44,826 bases of DNA, taken from assembly GCA_900754495.1 (NCBI GenBank), contig CAAEDC010000224.1, positions 1 through 44,826 on the forward strand, read 5' to 3'. Shown in pieces: positions 8,706-18,396 of the stretch. The notes beneath the pieces are model-generated. The model saw nothing but the letters and a program-made list of their open reading frames with translations, did no database searches and was not told where the DNA came from. Every line of letters starts with the position of its first letter. The first letter of the stretch is position 1. A program made the translations under genes and the position numbers. Origin of the DNA: Eggerthellaceae bacterium (GTDB taxonomy: Bacteria > Actinomycetota > Coriobacteriia > Coriobacteriales > Eggerthellaceae).

Positions 8706-9578
8706 CTACTGCAGGAAGATCGGCACAGCGGCCATGATCATCAGATAGCGCAGCATGAACGCGCCCACGAGCACGCACGCCTCACCCACGACAGCCTGCG
8801 CATTGAACGCGCCGCCCTCGGTCGCCGACGATTTGCGGTGCAGGAACTCCAGCACCAACGGAATGGCGATGCCGATCACCACGAAGCCGATCCAGAACGC
8901 GGGAGCGTAGGATCCGGTCAGCATGTTGGCGACGGAAGCCGCGGCAGCGTAAGCGCCGCTGCCCGAAGTCATGGAGGCGACCACGAACAGGATGATCACC
9001 AACGCCGCCTCGAGAACCGGGAACAGAAGACCCGTCGTTTTGAGGAAACCCAGCTTGGCGGGCTCGTCCGAACCGCGCGCATAGGAGATCAGCAGCACGA
9101 TGGCGAAGCCTGACGAGGCTGCCGACACGATGAACAGCAGGGGGAGCACCACGGGGTTCCACAGAGGGAAGCCCGGAGCAGCACCCAGCAGCACGCCGGT
9201 ATAGGCAGCGGTGCACAAAGCGAGCACCAAGCCGATGCCGTCAAGCGCCTTGGGGGTGGACTGCTTTTTCAGCATGACGATCAGCGCAGCAAGGCTCACA
9301 ACGATGAACAGCACCAAGATGATGACGCCCCATGCCATGACGGACTGAAGGTTGGTAACGATATGGAAGAAGCGAAGCGGGTTGAGCAGGCCGCCCCTCG
9401 CATCGACCATCAGCAGCAAGCAGCCGACGGCGACCGCGATCGGCGCGACCAGATAGCCGATCGTGCGAAGCTTCTTCGCCTCGGGTTTGACGAATGCGGC
9501 GAGAGCGGCGAGGGCAAAAGCACCCGCTCCCATGCCCGCCAGGAACAAATAGCAGGCGATAATCCAATCCCAAACCAT
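8706..9578 (-). CDS. NrfD/TtrC-like membrane anchor subunit, complex 2
   Basis: This complete 290-residue membrane protein has about eight hydrophobic spans and starts MVWDWIIACYLFLAGMGAGA. It is a close paralogue of the truncated anchor at 1-782 and should link the quinone pool to the ferredoxin subunit. Its ATG overlaps the TAA stop of the ferredoxin gene by one base (TAATG), a sign of translational coupling and balanced subunit production. The TorD-type chaperone gene follows 14 bases later. Confidence 0.92.
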   Translation of the reverse strand: MVWDWIIACYLFLAGMGAGAFALAALAAFVKPEAKKLRTIGYLVAPIAVAVGCLLLMVDARGGLLNPLRFFHIVTNLQSVMAWGVIILVLFIVVSLAALIVMLKKQSTPKALDGIGLVLALCTAAYTGVLLGAAPGFPLWNPVVLPLLFIVSAASSGFAIVLLISYARGSDEPAKLGFLKTTGLLFPVLEAALVIILFVVASMTSGSGAYAAAASVANMLTGSYAPAFWIGFVVIGIAIPLVLEFLHRKSSATEGGAFNAQAVVGEACVLVGAFMLRYLMIMAAVPIFLQ

Positions 9579-10210
9579 TAGTTCCTCCCCTCATAGGGCA
9601 CCACCACGTTGCCGCCGCGATGAATGGCGGACAAACGCGGAGCTGCTTGGGCCTCTTCAAGGCCGAAGTAGCACAGCGTCGGCTCCTGACCCAAATCGGA
9701 ATGCAGGTAGTCGGCTCCGCCACGCTCGGCGATGGCCTTGGAGATATCGCTCTCGGGATCGTTCAGATCACCGAACAGGCGGGCGCTCGTCACGCACGTG
9801 GAGACGCACGCGGGCAGGAGCCCGTTTTCGGTGCGGTGCGCGCAGTACGTGCACTTGCCCACCACGCCCGTGTCGGGAATCGAGTAGCGCGCGCCATAGG
9901 GGCAGGCCGCCATACAGTACTTGCAGCCGATGCACTTGCTCTCGTCGATCTGAACCGTTCCGTCCTCCGCTTTGTAGCTTGCACCCGTCGGGCACACGCT
10001 CACGCAGCTCGGGTTGTCGCAATGGTTGCACTGCTTGGGAATGTTCACTCGGGCGGTATAGCCGTCGGAACGCTCGACGTCCCAGCTCTCGATCCACGTG
10101 TTGAAGCAACCGCGCGGGGGCTCGTTTTCGAGCCGGCACGCAACGGCGCAGGCGTTGCAGCCGATGCAGAGGGACAGATCGATCAGCATGCCGTATTTCT
10201 TATCGCTCAT
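9578..10210 (-). CDS. TtrB/DmsB-like 4Fe-4S ferredoxin subunit, complex 2
   Basis: This 210-residue electron-transfer subunit carries four cysteine groups: CIGCNACAVACRLENE, CNHCDNPSCVSVCPTGA, CIGCKYCMAACPY, and a CTYCAH...LLPACVSTC group. They predict four 4Fe-4S clusters, as in DmsB and TtrB. It parallels the product of 784-1413 along its full length and, like it, lacks its own export signal. The gene lies 14 bases after the catalytic gene and overlaps the anchor gene by one base, so the three are one operon. Confidence 0.93.
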   Translation of the reverse strand: MSDKKYGMLIDLSLCIGCNACAVACRLENEPPRGCFNTWIESWDVERSDGYTARVNIPKQCNHCDNPSCVSVCPTGASYKAEDGTVQIDESKCIGCKYCMAACPYGARYSIPDTGVVGKCTYCAHRTENGLLPACVSTCVTSARLFGDLNDPESDISKAIAERGGADYLHSDLGQEPTLCYFGLEEAQAAPRLSAIHRGGNVVVPYEGRN

Positions 10211-10224
10211 GATCGCTTACCCCC

Positions 10225-13200
10225 TTACGCTTTCTCGATCTTGTAGATGCCACCGCAACGGCCGGGGCTCGCCGCAGTGTAGTCGGACCAGATGTAGAGC
10301 ACATCGTCATTGGTGATGACGGGATCGAGCATGGTCATGAGCCTGCAACCCGCCGCGATCTCCGGGTCGCCCTTGACCGCCTTGCCGTCGATCTCGAGAT
10401 CCTGGGCTCCATTCGCAAGGTGGCCGTAGCCGAACGAAACGGCGACGCCGCCCTTGACCTGGCCGGCACGCACCATGGCTTCGCCTTCGGTGGTGTCGCC
10501 GGCGGGAGTGACCAGGCGGATCTTGTCACCATCCTTGATGCCCAAGGTGGCGGCATCCTCCTCGTTGATCTCGATGTAGTTATGAGCGCACAGGTCGCGC
10601 ATGATCGGGCTGTCCGCCAAGCGGGTGACCGAGCGGAAGCGAGGCTTGTGCTCGGACGCCGTGAACGGGTACTCCTCGAGCGAGTAGCGCTCCGAAACCA
10701 GCGACATGTCGGCGAAGTGCTGGGGGTTGTAAGCCAAGCCGCCAGGATAGTGCTTGTTGTCGCTGTGGGTGATCTTGGTGGTCGCGCGCTTCTCGTTGTA
10801 GATGTAGGTCATGCAGTCCTTGCTCTTGGCGCCGCGGTTGTCCGCCATGCGGGCAGGATGCTGCTCTTCCAGCCAGAAACGGCCGCCACGCGACATGACA
10901 TGCTGGACCTTGGGCCACTCCTCCTCGGTGACTGCGGCCTTGAACAGCTCGGGCAGCTCATCGAGGCCCTGAAGATGCGCCTCTTCGGGATCGATGTCGT
11001 CGACCGGCGCGCCCTCGGCGTACGCGAGATTGGCAAACGCCTTGACGTAGTAGTCGTAGTAGCTGTTGAACGGCAGCTTGTTGCCCTCGGCATCGCTGAA
11101 GGCGTCATCGCCCCAACCCGGCAGGTCGCACGCATGCGCAACATCGATGAGCAGCGTCTCCCAGCAGACGAAGCGGCCGTCGTCGAGCTGCGTCGTGGGC
11201 GGGGTGACGCCCTCGTAGCGCACCGCGCAGCCGTACAGGTTGGCGGTGGGCAGACCGAAGCTCTCGAACTGGCTCACGTCGGGCACGAAGTAGTCGGCGT
11301 ACTGGGCCATCTCGCCCATCACGATATCGCACACGATATGCAGCGGAACGATGGAAGGATCGCACAAGCGCTCGATGATCGTGTCGCGCATGGCGCCCGG
11401 GGTGCCCTGGAGCACGTTGCACATCCACGTCATCATGATCTTGCACTGGTACGGATACTGGTTGATGGCGCCCATGAGCGCCTGGCTGTCGGACTGGGAC
11501 GCCATGGGGAACCAGGGCAGCTTCGGCATCGGATTCTCTTCGCCGGCCGCAACGCGGTTCTTGTATTCGTCGCTGTCCTCGAAAGCCTTGCCGCAGCGGG
11601 CTAGCTGAACGGCGTTCTTGGTGGTGACATCAGGAATGTTCTTCGGCGTGGAGATGTCGTAGCGCACGCCCTTGCCCTCGACCGTGGGAGAGCCGGAGAT
11701 GCTGAAGGAGCCGCCGGACATGCCGTTGGATCCGACCAGCGCCTTGAGGACCTCACGGCCGTTGGGGGTGTCGAAGCCGTTGGTGCCTGCGGTCGAACCG
11801 GCAGCCGCGTTGACGGACACCTTGTAGCCATGGGAGCCGTATTCCTTGCCCATGCGCTGGAGCTCCTCCACAGGAATGCCCGTGATCTCGGCGTACTCTT
11901 CGACCGTGTACGCGTTGACGGAATCCTTGAGCATGAGGAAGCCGGTGCGCACCGCGACGCCGTTTACTTCGCCCTCGAAATACAGATCGGCCTTGGAGCA
12001 TGCGGTGTGGAGCGCGGGCTCGCCGGTGGCGGCGTCGATGCACACATACTGGGTGATCGCCTTGCCCGAAGAATCCTTCTCCTGGGGATCGGTCAGCCCA
12101 GCGTCGGCGGGACGCATGATCTTGTGGTAGTTGGGATGGCTCTCATCGACGATGACCAGATGCGTCGCATTGCTGTGCGCGCCCCAGCCGGCATTCCATG
12201 CGGCCTTCTGGGACGGATAGGACAAGAAGTCCTCGTTGTAGGTCTTGTTCTCGATGAGGTACTGTGCGATCGCCGCATAAAGCGCGCCATTGGTGGCAGG
12301 CTTGATGGGGATCCAGTTGATGCCGGGCATAGTCGCGGTGACCAGGCCGTTGGCAAGCGTGGGGTCGACCACGTCGACCTTGAGGGAGCCGTCCAGAAGA
12401 CGCGGCGCGAACTGCTTCGCAACATCCTGCAAGCCGCCATTGCCGCCGGGGAACGAACCGCTCCAGAGCAGATACTCAGCCTCGTCCTTGTCGGGGCTGA
12501 AGGTGGTGCCATTGGTGTAGAGTGAACTCACTCCGCCTGCAGCGCCTCAACTGCTGTTATGACTGTATGAGTTCAAGGTGCCGAACGCCTTCGCAAAGCG
12601 ATCGTTCAGCGCGCGCCTACCGTCGGCGCGGGTGTTCCAGATGATGATCTGATTGGACTTGGGTCCCAAGTCGGGCTGGTCGGGATTGATGGGGGTCTCG
12701 GTGTCATGCACCTGCTTGAAGCCCTCGATCTCCTGATCCTCGCCGATCTCGGCGAAAAGCTTGCCACCCTCGGTGACTTCTTGGACAAGCTGATCCCAGC
12801 TGATGGGCTTCCATTTGCCCTCGCCACGCTTGCCGGCGCGCTTCATCGGCGTGGTGATGCGCGTGGGCTGGCCGATCGCATCGAGCGAGCCGTTGCCGCG
12901 GCCGCAGATGGTTCCGCGCAGCGCGTTTCCCATGCCGGCGCCGTAGCTGAACGAACGATACTCGTCGAGCAGCGGGGCCTCGAAGGGCAGCGGCGGATAG
13001 GCGCACTTGGGATGGTACGGGTTGCCGCCGACGCCGATAAGACGCCCGCTTTCGCGGTCGAGTTTGATGCGGTTTCCGCAGGACTCGTAGCAGCCGACGC
13101 AAGACATGTTGCGCACGATGACATTCTCGTTGACCGTCACGTCGCCCGTTGCGGGATCGACTTTTGCCTCGACGGGCTTGCCTTTCTGCGGCGCGGGGAA

Positions 13201-13323
13201 TTCGGATTCGGCTGCGACGGCGGCTTGAGGCTGAGTGCTCACTCCGACGCCGACAGCGGAAGCCGCGCCCAAGGCGCAGAGGGCACCAACGAACGTGCGT
13301 CTGTCGATGCTTCTTCCTTTCAC
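10225..13323 (-). CDS. Tat-exported TtrA-type molybdopterin oxidoreductase 2, predicted selenoprotein (Sec259)
   Basis: Read through the in-frame UGA at 12547-12549, this gene encodes 1032 residues, the same length as its paralogue at 1429-4527. The GTG at 13323 is chosen because AGGAGGAGAC precedes it and residues 7-12 (DRRTFV) then begin a Tat signal. Cys75, Cys78, Cys82 and Cys140 form the 4Fe-4S site at positions identical to the paralogue. The UGA lies in NSYSHNSS-U, again codon 259 and the molybdenum-ligand position. Family sequence continues in frame for over 770 residues after it. The SECIS-like hairpin at 12520-12533 has the same spacing and AGUU loop as in the first gene. It is most similar to TtrA; the substrate is unknown and may differ from that of complex 1. 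Confidence 0.88.
12520..12533 (-). promoter_or_regulatory. SECIS-like hairpin after the UGA of catalytic subunit 2
   Basis: Nucleotides 14-18 after the UGA (GAGUG) pair with 23-27 (CACUC) around an AGUU loop, and a G-U wobble pairs positions 13 and 28. The geometry equals that of the hairpin at 3724-3737, but the stem sequence differs and pairing is preserved. The loop starts 19 nucleotides after the UGA and has G at its second position, as expected for SelB-recognised bacterial SECIS elements. Confidence 0.72.
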
Positions 13324-13662
13324 GTCTCCTCCTCTGATTAGACATTTTGCAAGCGGGCAGCTTGCTCGAGGAAACACTCACACCCTCTCGTCCAGATCCC
13401 CAAGCCGCAACCTACTTGCCCAATCTATATCCGGCCGGATTCTAGATGATTGTCACATTATCATATTGAACTAGTTCAATGGAAGTCTTTTACGAATAAA
13501 AGTCGACTCTTTTGGGACGATTTCCGACGAATTCGTGCCATTTGCCGATTCTCGTTAGCCGAAGTCGAGATTATCTGCAAGAAATTCCCCGCGTTTTTGG
13601 CAACCGGAAGGTCGCCGTCTGCTCCGGCTCGTGGCAGCGCCCACTCCCCCTCGCTATGCCGC
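13324..13662 (-). promoter_or_regulatory. Upstream control region of oxidoreductase operon 2 with an FNR-like dyad
   Basis: This gene-free stretch contains the perfect 16-base palindrome ATTGAACTAGTTCAAT at 13465-13480. Its core TTGAA-N4-TTCAA has the geometry of FNR/CRP-family sites (TTGAT-N4-ATCAA). It lies about 142 bases before the GTG of the catalytic gene. A second palindrome, ATCCGGCCGGAT, is at 13429-13440. AT-rich sequence reading ATGATAATG on the minus strand directly follows the dyad and could hold a -10, but no full sigma-70 promoter is clear. An activator-dependent promoter would fit. Confidence 0.45.
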
Positions 13663-14865
13663 CTACCCCTCCTCGGGACGGCGGTCGGCGGCGTCGATGC
13701 GCTTCTTGAACAGGATCACGAACGCGAACGCGAGCGCGATGGGGATGATCATGACATCCCACATCAGCTGATAGCCGACGGCTCCCGCCACGTTGCCCGC
13801 TATGACCGGGCCGGCAAGATTGCCCACGTCGAGGCCGATGTAGTAGGCGCTGCTGCCCACGCCGCGCTTGTCGGGCGGCACGCTCTTGATGCAGTACGCC
13901 TGGATCAACGGGCCCGCGGCGCCGTATCCGAACGCCGAGAACACCGCGGCGATGAGGAAGACCGGCAGCGTGGCGGCCTGGCTGATGATGAAGAACGAGC
14001 AGGCGAAGCACAGCATCGAAGGCAGGACGACCTTCACCAGGCCGTATTTGTCGGCGAGGCTGCCGACGAACGGACGCGTGAAGATCATCAGCACCGCGTT
14101 CACCGTGAAGTATCAGCCGATCTCGTCGCCGATGCCGCGCTCCCCCGCGTACAGCGCCAAAAACGAGTTGACGTTGCAGAACGCCAACGCCAGAAGCCCC
14201 GCCAAGAACGCGGGCAAAAACGTCTCTTTCGCGAACATGTTCTCGGGCGACAGCTTGAACGGCCGCTTCTCGTGCGGCGGATCCTTCAGCACCAAGGTCG
14301 CAAGCAGCGAGACGATCATCATGCCGCACCCCACCGCGAACGCCGCGTTGTAGCCGAACGCGCTGGCCAGCTGCAAGCCGATCATCGGCCCCACCGCCAT
14401 GCACGCGGCCTGGGCCATCGAGAAGAATCCGATACCCGAGCTGATGCGGTCGGGCGGCAGCGTGTCGGTCGCCATCGCGAAGCACGCCGTGGTGGTGAAC
14501 GCCATCGCGCAGCCCTGCAGCAAGCGCGCGACGATCAGCATGACGATGGTTGTCGACAGGCTCATGATCAGGTACGAGACCGCGAGGATGCCGAGCGAGG
14601 CGGCAAGCAGCCATTTGCGGTTGAACGAGTCGATGGCGGGCGCCGAGATGAGCTTGAGAGCCAGGGCCGTGTAGGCGAACGAGCTCACGGCGAATCCCAC
14701 AAGCGAGGTGTCGGCGCCCATCTCGTCGGCGAACAGGGCGATGAGGACGTTCATCATCATTTGGGACAGGGAGATCAAGCCGTTCACGCAGAACAGGCTG
14801 ATGAACGCCTTATTCCAAATTCCGTTACCTGCCATGATGGAGCCCCCGCATCGATTGATACGCAT
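13663..14865 (-). pseudogene. MFS transporter interrupted by an in-frame UGA
   Basis: The frame starting with the ATG at 14865 (GGGAGGACTAGA ahead of it) encodes a 12-span major facilitator protein of about 400 residues. A UGA at 14113-14115 interrupts it after residue 250, in GIGDEIG-stop-YFTVNAV. The frame then continues to 13663 with normal MFS sequence (RPFVGSLADKYG). Without the UGA it would be full length. No hairpin like those after the two oxidoreductase UGAs follows, and MFS proteins have no selenocysteine at this place. The likely explanations are a recent TGG-to-TGA nonsense change or a sequencing error. The intact protein would be an exporter or permease of unknown substrate. Confidence 0.75.
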
Positions 14866-15142
14866 TCTAGTCCTCCCATGGCGGCCGGATAGAGCAAAGC
14901 GCCGCGACATCTTGTTTGCTGTGCGGTCAACACATTGTTTCCCGACGCATGAGGGCGCGTGCGACATGCTCCGGCGTCACGGCACGGCGCGGGGAGGGCA
15001 GCGTGAAGACGACAAGCGGCGGGCGGGATTGCCGCGGCTAGGGAGGTCGACGCGGCGGCAGGCTGCTGCGGCAAGGGGGATCGGTGCAGCTACGCAGCGA
15101 CGCCAGCAGGGGCGCCAGCGGAGGAGGCGCGCCGCCGGGGCG

Positions 15143-16042
15143 TCAGCGCGACTGGGACACCGCGAGGCCGGCGATGGTCAGGACGGCGCCCGCCGCGATG
15201 GCGATCGTGAACGGCTCGCCCAGCACGGCGACGGCGATCGCGATGGTGATGACGGGAACCAGGTACTGGTACGTCATGGTCGTGACCGGACCCAGGCGCT
15301 TGAGCGCGGCGTTCCACATGGCGTAGCAGGCGGCGGAAGCGCCCAGTCCGAGGAACAGCAGGTTGATCAGCGGAACGGGCTGCGCCAGAAAGGCCCAATC
15401 GGGGTCGAAGCCCGTGAACGCCAGGCACGGAATCATCCCGACCAAGCCCCAGAAGAAGAATCGCCTGGTCACCGTGATGGAATCGTAGCCGCCCATCGAG
15501 GCGCGCTGCGAGAGCACCGAGTAGACGGCGCATGCGATCGCGTTGAGCGCCGCCAGGCCGCATCCGAGCAGGCCGAGCCACAGGGCGCCGTCGCCCGTGC
15601 TCAGCGCGGCGGTCTCGCCCGAGAAGCTGATAAGCGCGATGCCGACGATGGCCAGGACGAATCCGACGAGGAACCGCGCCCCCAAACCTCCTCTTTTCAG
15701 CACGAGCGAGCTGATGAGGCCCGTGAACAGAGGCGAGGTCGCGACGATGACGCTCACGTTGGAGGCGGTCGTGAGCGTGAGCGCGGTGTTCTCCAGCATG
15801 AACGAGAGGGTCACGCCGCAGATGCCCGCGGCGGCGAACAGGGCCTCCTCGCGCCAACCCGAAGCGCGCAGGAGCTTCGGACGGATGAGCCACAGTGCAA
15901 GGTAGCCGATGGCGAAACGCAGGACGAGGATCTCCGCCGGCGAGAGCCCGACCAGCAGGATCTTGGTCGAGATGAACGTGATGCCCCACAGCAGCACCGT
16001 CCCCATCGCGAGCATATGGCCGCTCGATGCGCTGGTCTTCAC
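15143..16042 (-). CDS. EamA/DMT-family transporter
   Basis: This 299-residue protein has about ten membrane spans arranged as two EamA halves. The first half includes GTVLLWGITFISTKILLVG and the second begins near ALWLGLLGCGLAALNAIAC. This is the drug/metabolite transporter fold, which usually exports metabolites or amino acids. The GTG at 16042 is preferred because GGAAGGAGCGGC precedes it and it gives the family's normal length; a longer frame upstream lacks a comparable site and is poor in hydrophobic sequence. The substrate cannot be predicted. Confidence 0.85.
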   Translation of the reverse strand: MKTSASSGHMLAMGTVLLWGITFISTKILLVGLSPAEILVLRFAIGYLALWLIRPKLLRASGWREEALFAAAGICGVTLSFMLENTALTLTTASNVSVIVATSPLFTGLISSLVLKRGGLGARFLVGFVLAIVGIALISFSGETAALSTGDGALWLGLLGCGLAALNAIACAVYSVLSQRASMGGYDSITVTRRFFFWGLVGMIPCLAFTGFDPDWAFLAQPVPLINLLFLGLGASAACYAMWNAALKRLGPVTTMTYQYLVPVITIAIAVAVLGEPFTIAIAAGAVLTIAGLAVSQSR

Positions 16043-16482
16043 GCCGCTCCTTCCGCGTCCGTCGAATCGTCTCGCATGCCGGCTTCCCGGATAATCGCCG
16101 CGTCCGCTCCCCTGCATCATCCCGAGCACGTGCTTCGGAAAGCGGGGAGGCGGTTGCATGACCACCATACCACCAGGTCACGTTGGCCCGCGGAAGATTC
16201 TGCCGACCCAGAGGCGGTCGGGTTGGGCGTTTTGACGCCCTTGCCCCGTTCCCGTCGCAACGATTTGCGGGAAAACCGGCGTTCCGTTTAATTGTTTCTT
16301 TTTTAGTATCAATTTCAAGCCCGATGCGCTATACTGCGCGCGACGAGAGAGGGACGTCGTCCGCGCCTCGCCCGCGCGAGAGAGAAGGATCCAAAAGGAG
16401 AAGGGTCCGCCGACTCGATCGCGCGACGAGGCGCCGACCATCCCACCCCAATCTGTCCCGCCCATGCGAAAGAGGAGGGTCC
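16043..16482. other. Divergent intergenic region, little recognisable content
   Basis: This 440-base gap lies between the divergent EamA and ferredoxin-domain genes. A -10-like TATACT at 16330-16335 follows an AT-rich stretch (16287-16318), but no well-spaced -35 is apparent. It probably holds the promoter of the plus-strand gene at 16483. I see no gene, terminator or repeat in it. Confidence 0.35.
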
Positions 16483-17247
16483 ATGATCCGCAACATCGTC
16501 CACATCGACGAGGAGAAGTGCACCGGCTGCGGCCTGTGCGCCGAAGCCTGCCACGAAGGCGCCATCGGAATGGTCGGCGGCAAAGCGCGGCTTCTGCGCG
16601 ACGACTACTGCGACGGCCTGGGCGACTGCCTGCCCGCCTGCCCCGCCGACGCCATCAGCATCATCCAGCGGGAGGCGGAAGCCTACGACGAGGCGGCGGT
16701 GATCGCCAACCAGATGGCGCAGGCCAAGATGAAGGCGCATGCGGGCATGCCCGCAACGGGATGCCCCGGCTCGATGGCGAAGACGATCGAGCGGGCGGCG
16801 AGCTCGGAAGGCGTGGACGCCGAGGACCGCGCATCCGTCCCCGCCGCGGACGACGCTGCCGCAAAGCAGCCTTCGCGCCTGGGGCAATGGCCCGTGCAGA
16901 TCAAGCTCGCTCCCGTCAACGCGCCCTACTTCACGGGAGCGGATCTGCTGATCGCCGCCGACTGCTGCGCGTTCGCCTACGGCAGCTTCCACGAGGATTT
17001 CATCGACGGGCGCATCTGCCTTGTCGGCTGCCCCAAGCTCGACGGCGTCGACTACGCGGAGAAGCTCGGCGCGATCTGCGCGGGCAACGACATCCGCTCC
17101 ATCACCGTCACCCGTATGGAGGTTCCCTGCTGCGGCGGCATCGAGCATGCGGCGCGGCGCGCGGCGGACATGAGCGGGCGGAGCCTGCCGGTGCGCGTGG
17201 TGACCATCGCGACCGACGGAAGCATCGTCGCGGACGAGCGGCGCTAG
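16483..17247 (+). CDS. 4Fe-4S ferredoxin-domain protein with C-terminal cysteine-rich domain
   Basis: This 254-residue cytoplasmic protein starts with a two-cluster ferredoxin domain: CTGCGLCAEACHEGAIG, then CDGLGDCLPACPADAI, where the second cluster has atypical spacing. A charged linker at about residues 80-135 leads to a C-terminal domain with ADCCAFAYG, CLVGCPKLDG and VPCCGGIEHAARRA. Such proteins appear in anaerobes, often near hybrid-cluster proteins or other redox enzymes, and have no settled role; electron transfer is likely. The ATG at 16483 follows AGAGGAGGGTCC. The stop overlaps the convergent HAD gene by three bases. Confidence 0.8.
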   Translation: MIRNIVHIDEEKCTGCGLCAEACHEGAIGMVGGKARLLRDDYCDGLGDCLPACPADAISIIQREAEAYDEAAVIANQMAQAKMKAHAGMPATGCPGSMAKTIERAASSEGVDAEDRASVPAADDAAAKQPSRLGQWPVQIKLAPVNAPYFTGADLLIAADCCAFAYGSFHEDFIDGRICLVGCPKLDGVDYAEKLGAICAGNDIRSITVTRMEVPCCGGIEHAARRAADMSGRSLPVRVVTIATDGSIVADERR

Positions 17248-18059
17248 CCCCGAGCCTCCAGCAGCGCGCGGATCTCGCGCTGGACGCTGTGCTCGGCGTT
17301 CGTGCCGATCACGCGGTCGGCAATCTGCTTGATCGCCGACCGTCCGTTCTCCATGGCGAACGCCGCGCCCACCATGCGCAGGATCTCGTAGTCGTTCATC
17401 GAGTCGCCGAACGCCATCACCTCGTCGGCGGCGATGCCGTGCGCAGCCATCACCTGCTCGATGCCCGTCGCCTTGTTGACGCCGCGCTGCATGACGTCGA
17501 TCCATTTGCTGCCCGACGGCGCGAACACGAAATCATCGCCAAGCTCGCGGGTGAGCGCGTAGGCCATGTCCATCACGCCTTCGTCGCAGTAGACCGACGC
17601 TTTGATGATGTTCACCTCGGGCGAGGGCACATCATGCATCCGCACCGGCATGGGGAGATTCTTGTCGAGCTCGCGCTCGAACGCCGACTCGTCGTCGAGG
17701 AGGTAGCTGCGCGTGTCGTCGAACAGCGCCAGATGCAGCGTGTCGAACAGATCGACCGCGTGCGCGAGGCGGCGCACCGCCGCATGCGAGAACACCTCCC
17801 GGTCGATCAGCCGCCCGTCGACGACGACCTGCGCCCCGTTGGCGGCGACGAAATCGATGCGGTCCGCCACCGGGGCGAACTGCGCCTGCAGCGTGTCGAA
17901 GCGCCTGCCCGACGCCGCCACGAAGCGGATCCCCGCATCGTGCAGGCGGTCGACGAGCTCGAAGGTTTCCTGGGGAAGCTCGCCCTCGGGGTCGAGCATG
18001 GTGCCGTCCATATCGCTGGCGACGAGCTTGATGCGCTGGTAGGAAGCGCGTGCGTCCAT
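17244..18059 (-). CDS. Cof-type HAD-family phosphatase
   Basis: This 271-residue hydrolase has the HAD motifs in order: ASDMDGTMLD (nucleophile Asp), a motif II threonine/serine near FVAASGRR, a lysine near SKWIDVMQRGVNKATGI, and AFGDSMNDYEILRMVG (motif IV acidic residues). The cap insertion and length match Cof/YidA-type sugar phosphate phosphatases. The ATG at 18059 follows GAAAGGAAACCC. The gene converges with the ferredoxin-domain gene and overlaps its end. The substrate is not predictable. Confidence 0.87.
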   Translation of the reverse strand: MDARASYQRIKLVASDMDGTMLDPEGELPQETFELVDRLHDAGIRFVAASGRRFDTLQAQFAPVADRIDFVAANGAQVVVDGRLIDREVFSHAAVRRLAHAVDLFDTLHLALFDDTRSYLLDDESAFERELDKNLPMPVRMHDVPSPEVNIIKASVYCDEGVMDMAYALTRELGDDFVFAPSGSKWIDVMQRGVNKATGIEQVMAAHGIAADEVMAFGDSMNDYEILRMVGAAFAMENGRSAIKQIADRVIGTNAEHSVQREIRALLEARG

Positions 18060-18274
18060 GGGTTTCCTTTCTTCAGGGATGCGTTGCGCTGGAGCGGGCG
18101 GAAGGAAGGCGGACCCGCCCCAGCGCACCTCGCCGCCATTGTACGGAGCGTCCCGTCTCGCGAAAGACGCTTCACAGTCTTGCCACGGCGATTTTGCATG
18201 CATCAGATGTTCGGGTGCGCCTCGCTGCAGAATCGGCCGGAGCGCACCCTCCGCGCGTCCGCTGTCAGAGCTCC

Positions 18275-18348
18275 GCTTCACGCCTCCCCCTGGCGCCCGC
18301 GTCCCCTGCGCGCTTCATGCCTCCCCCTGGTGCCCGCACCCCCTGCGC
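18275..18348. repeat. Two tandem copies of a 37-base unit
   Basis: Units at 18275-18311 and 18312-18348 both begin GCTTCA and differ at four positions, all transitions. The start of a third unit follows at 18349. The repeat lies in the 380-base gap between the divergent HAD and ABC-F genes and has no obvious coding function. Confidence 0.75.
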
Positions 18349-18396
18349 GCTTCGTCGAAACGCGCGTCCGATGCGCCCGGCAATCCCCTGCCGACG

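Noticed and set aside
14113..14115. UGA in the MFS gene as a third selenocysteine codon
   Set aside because: No hairpin with the spacing or AGUU loop seen in the two oxidoreductases follows, and the position is a membrane-helix residue without catalytic role in the family.
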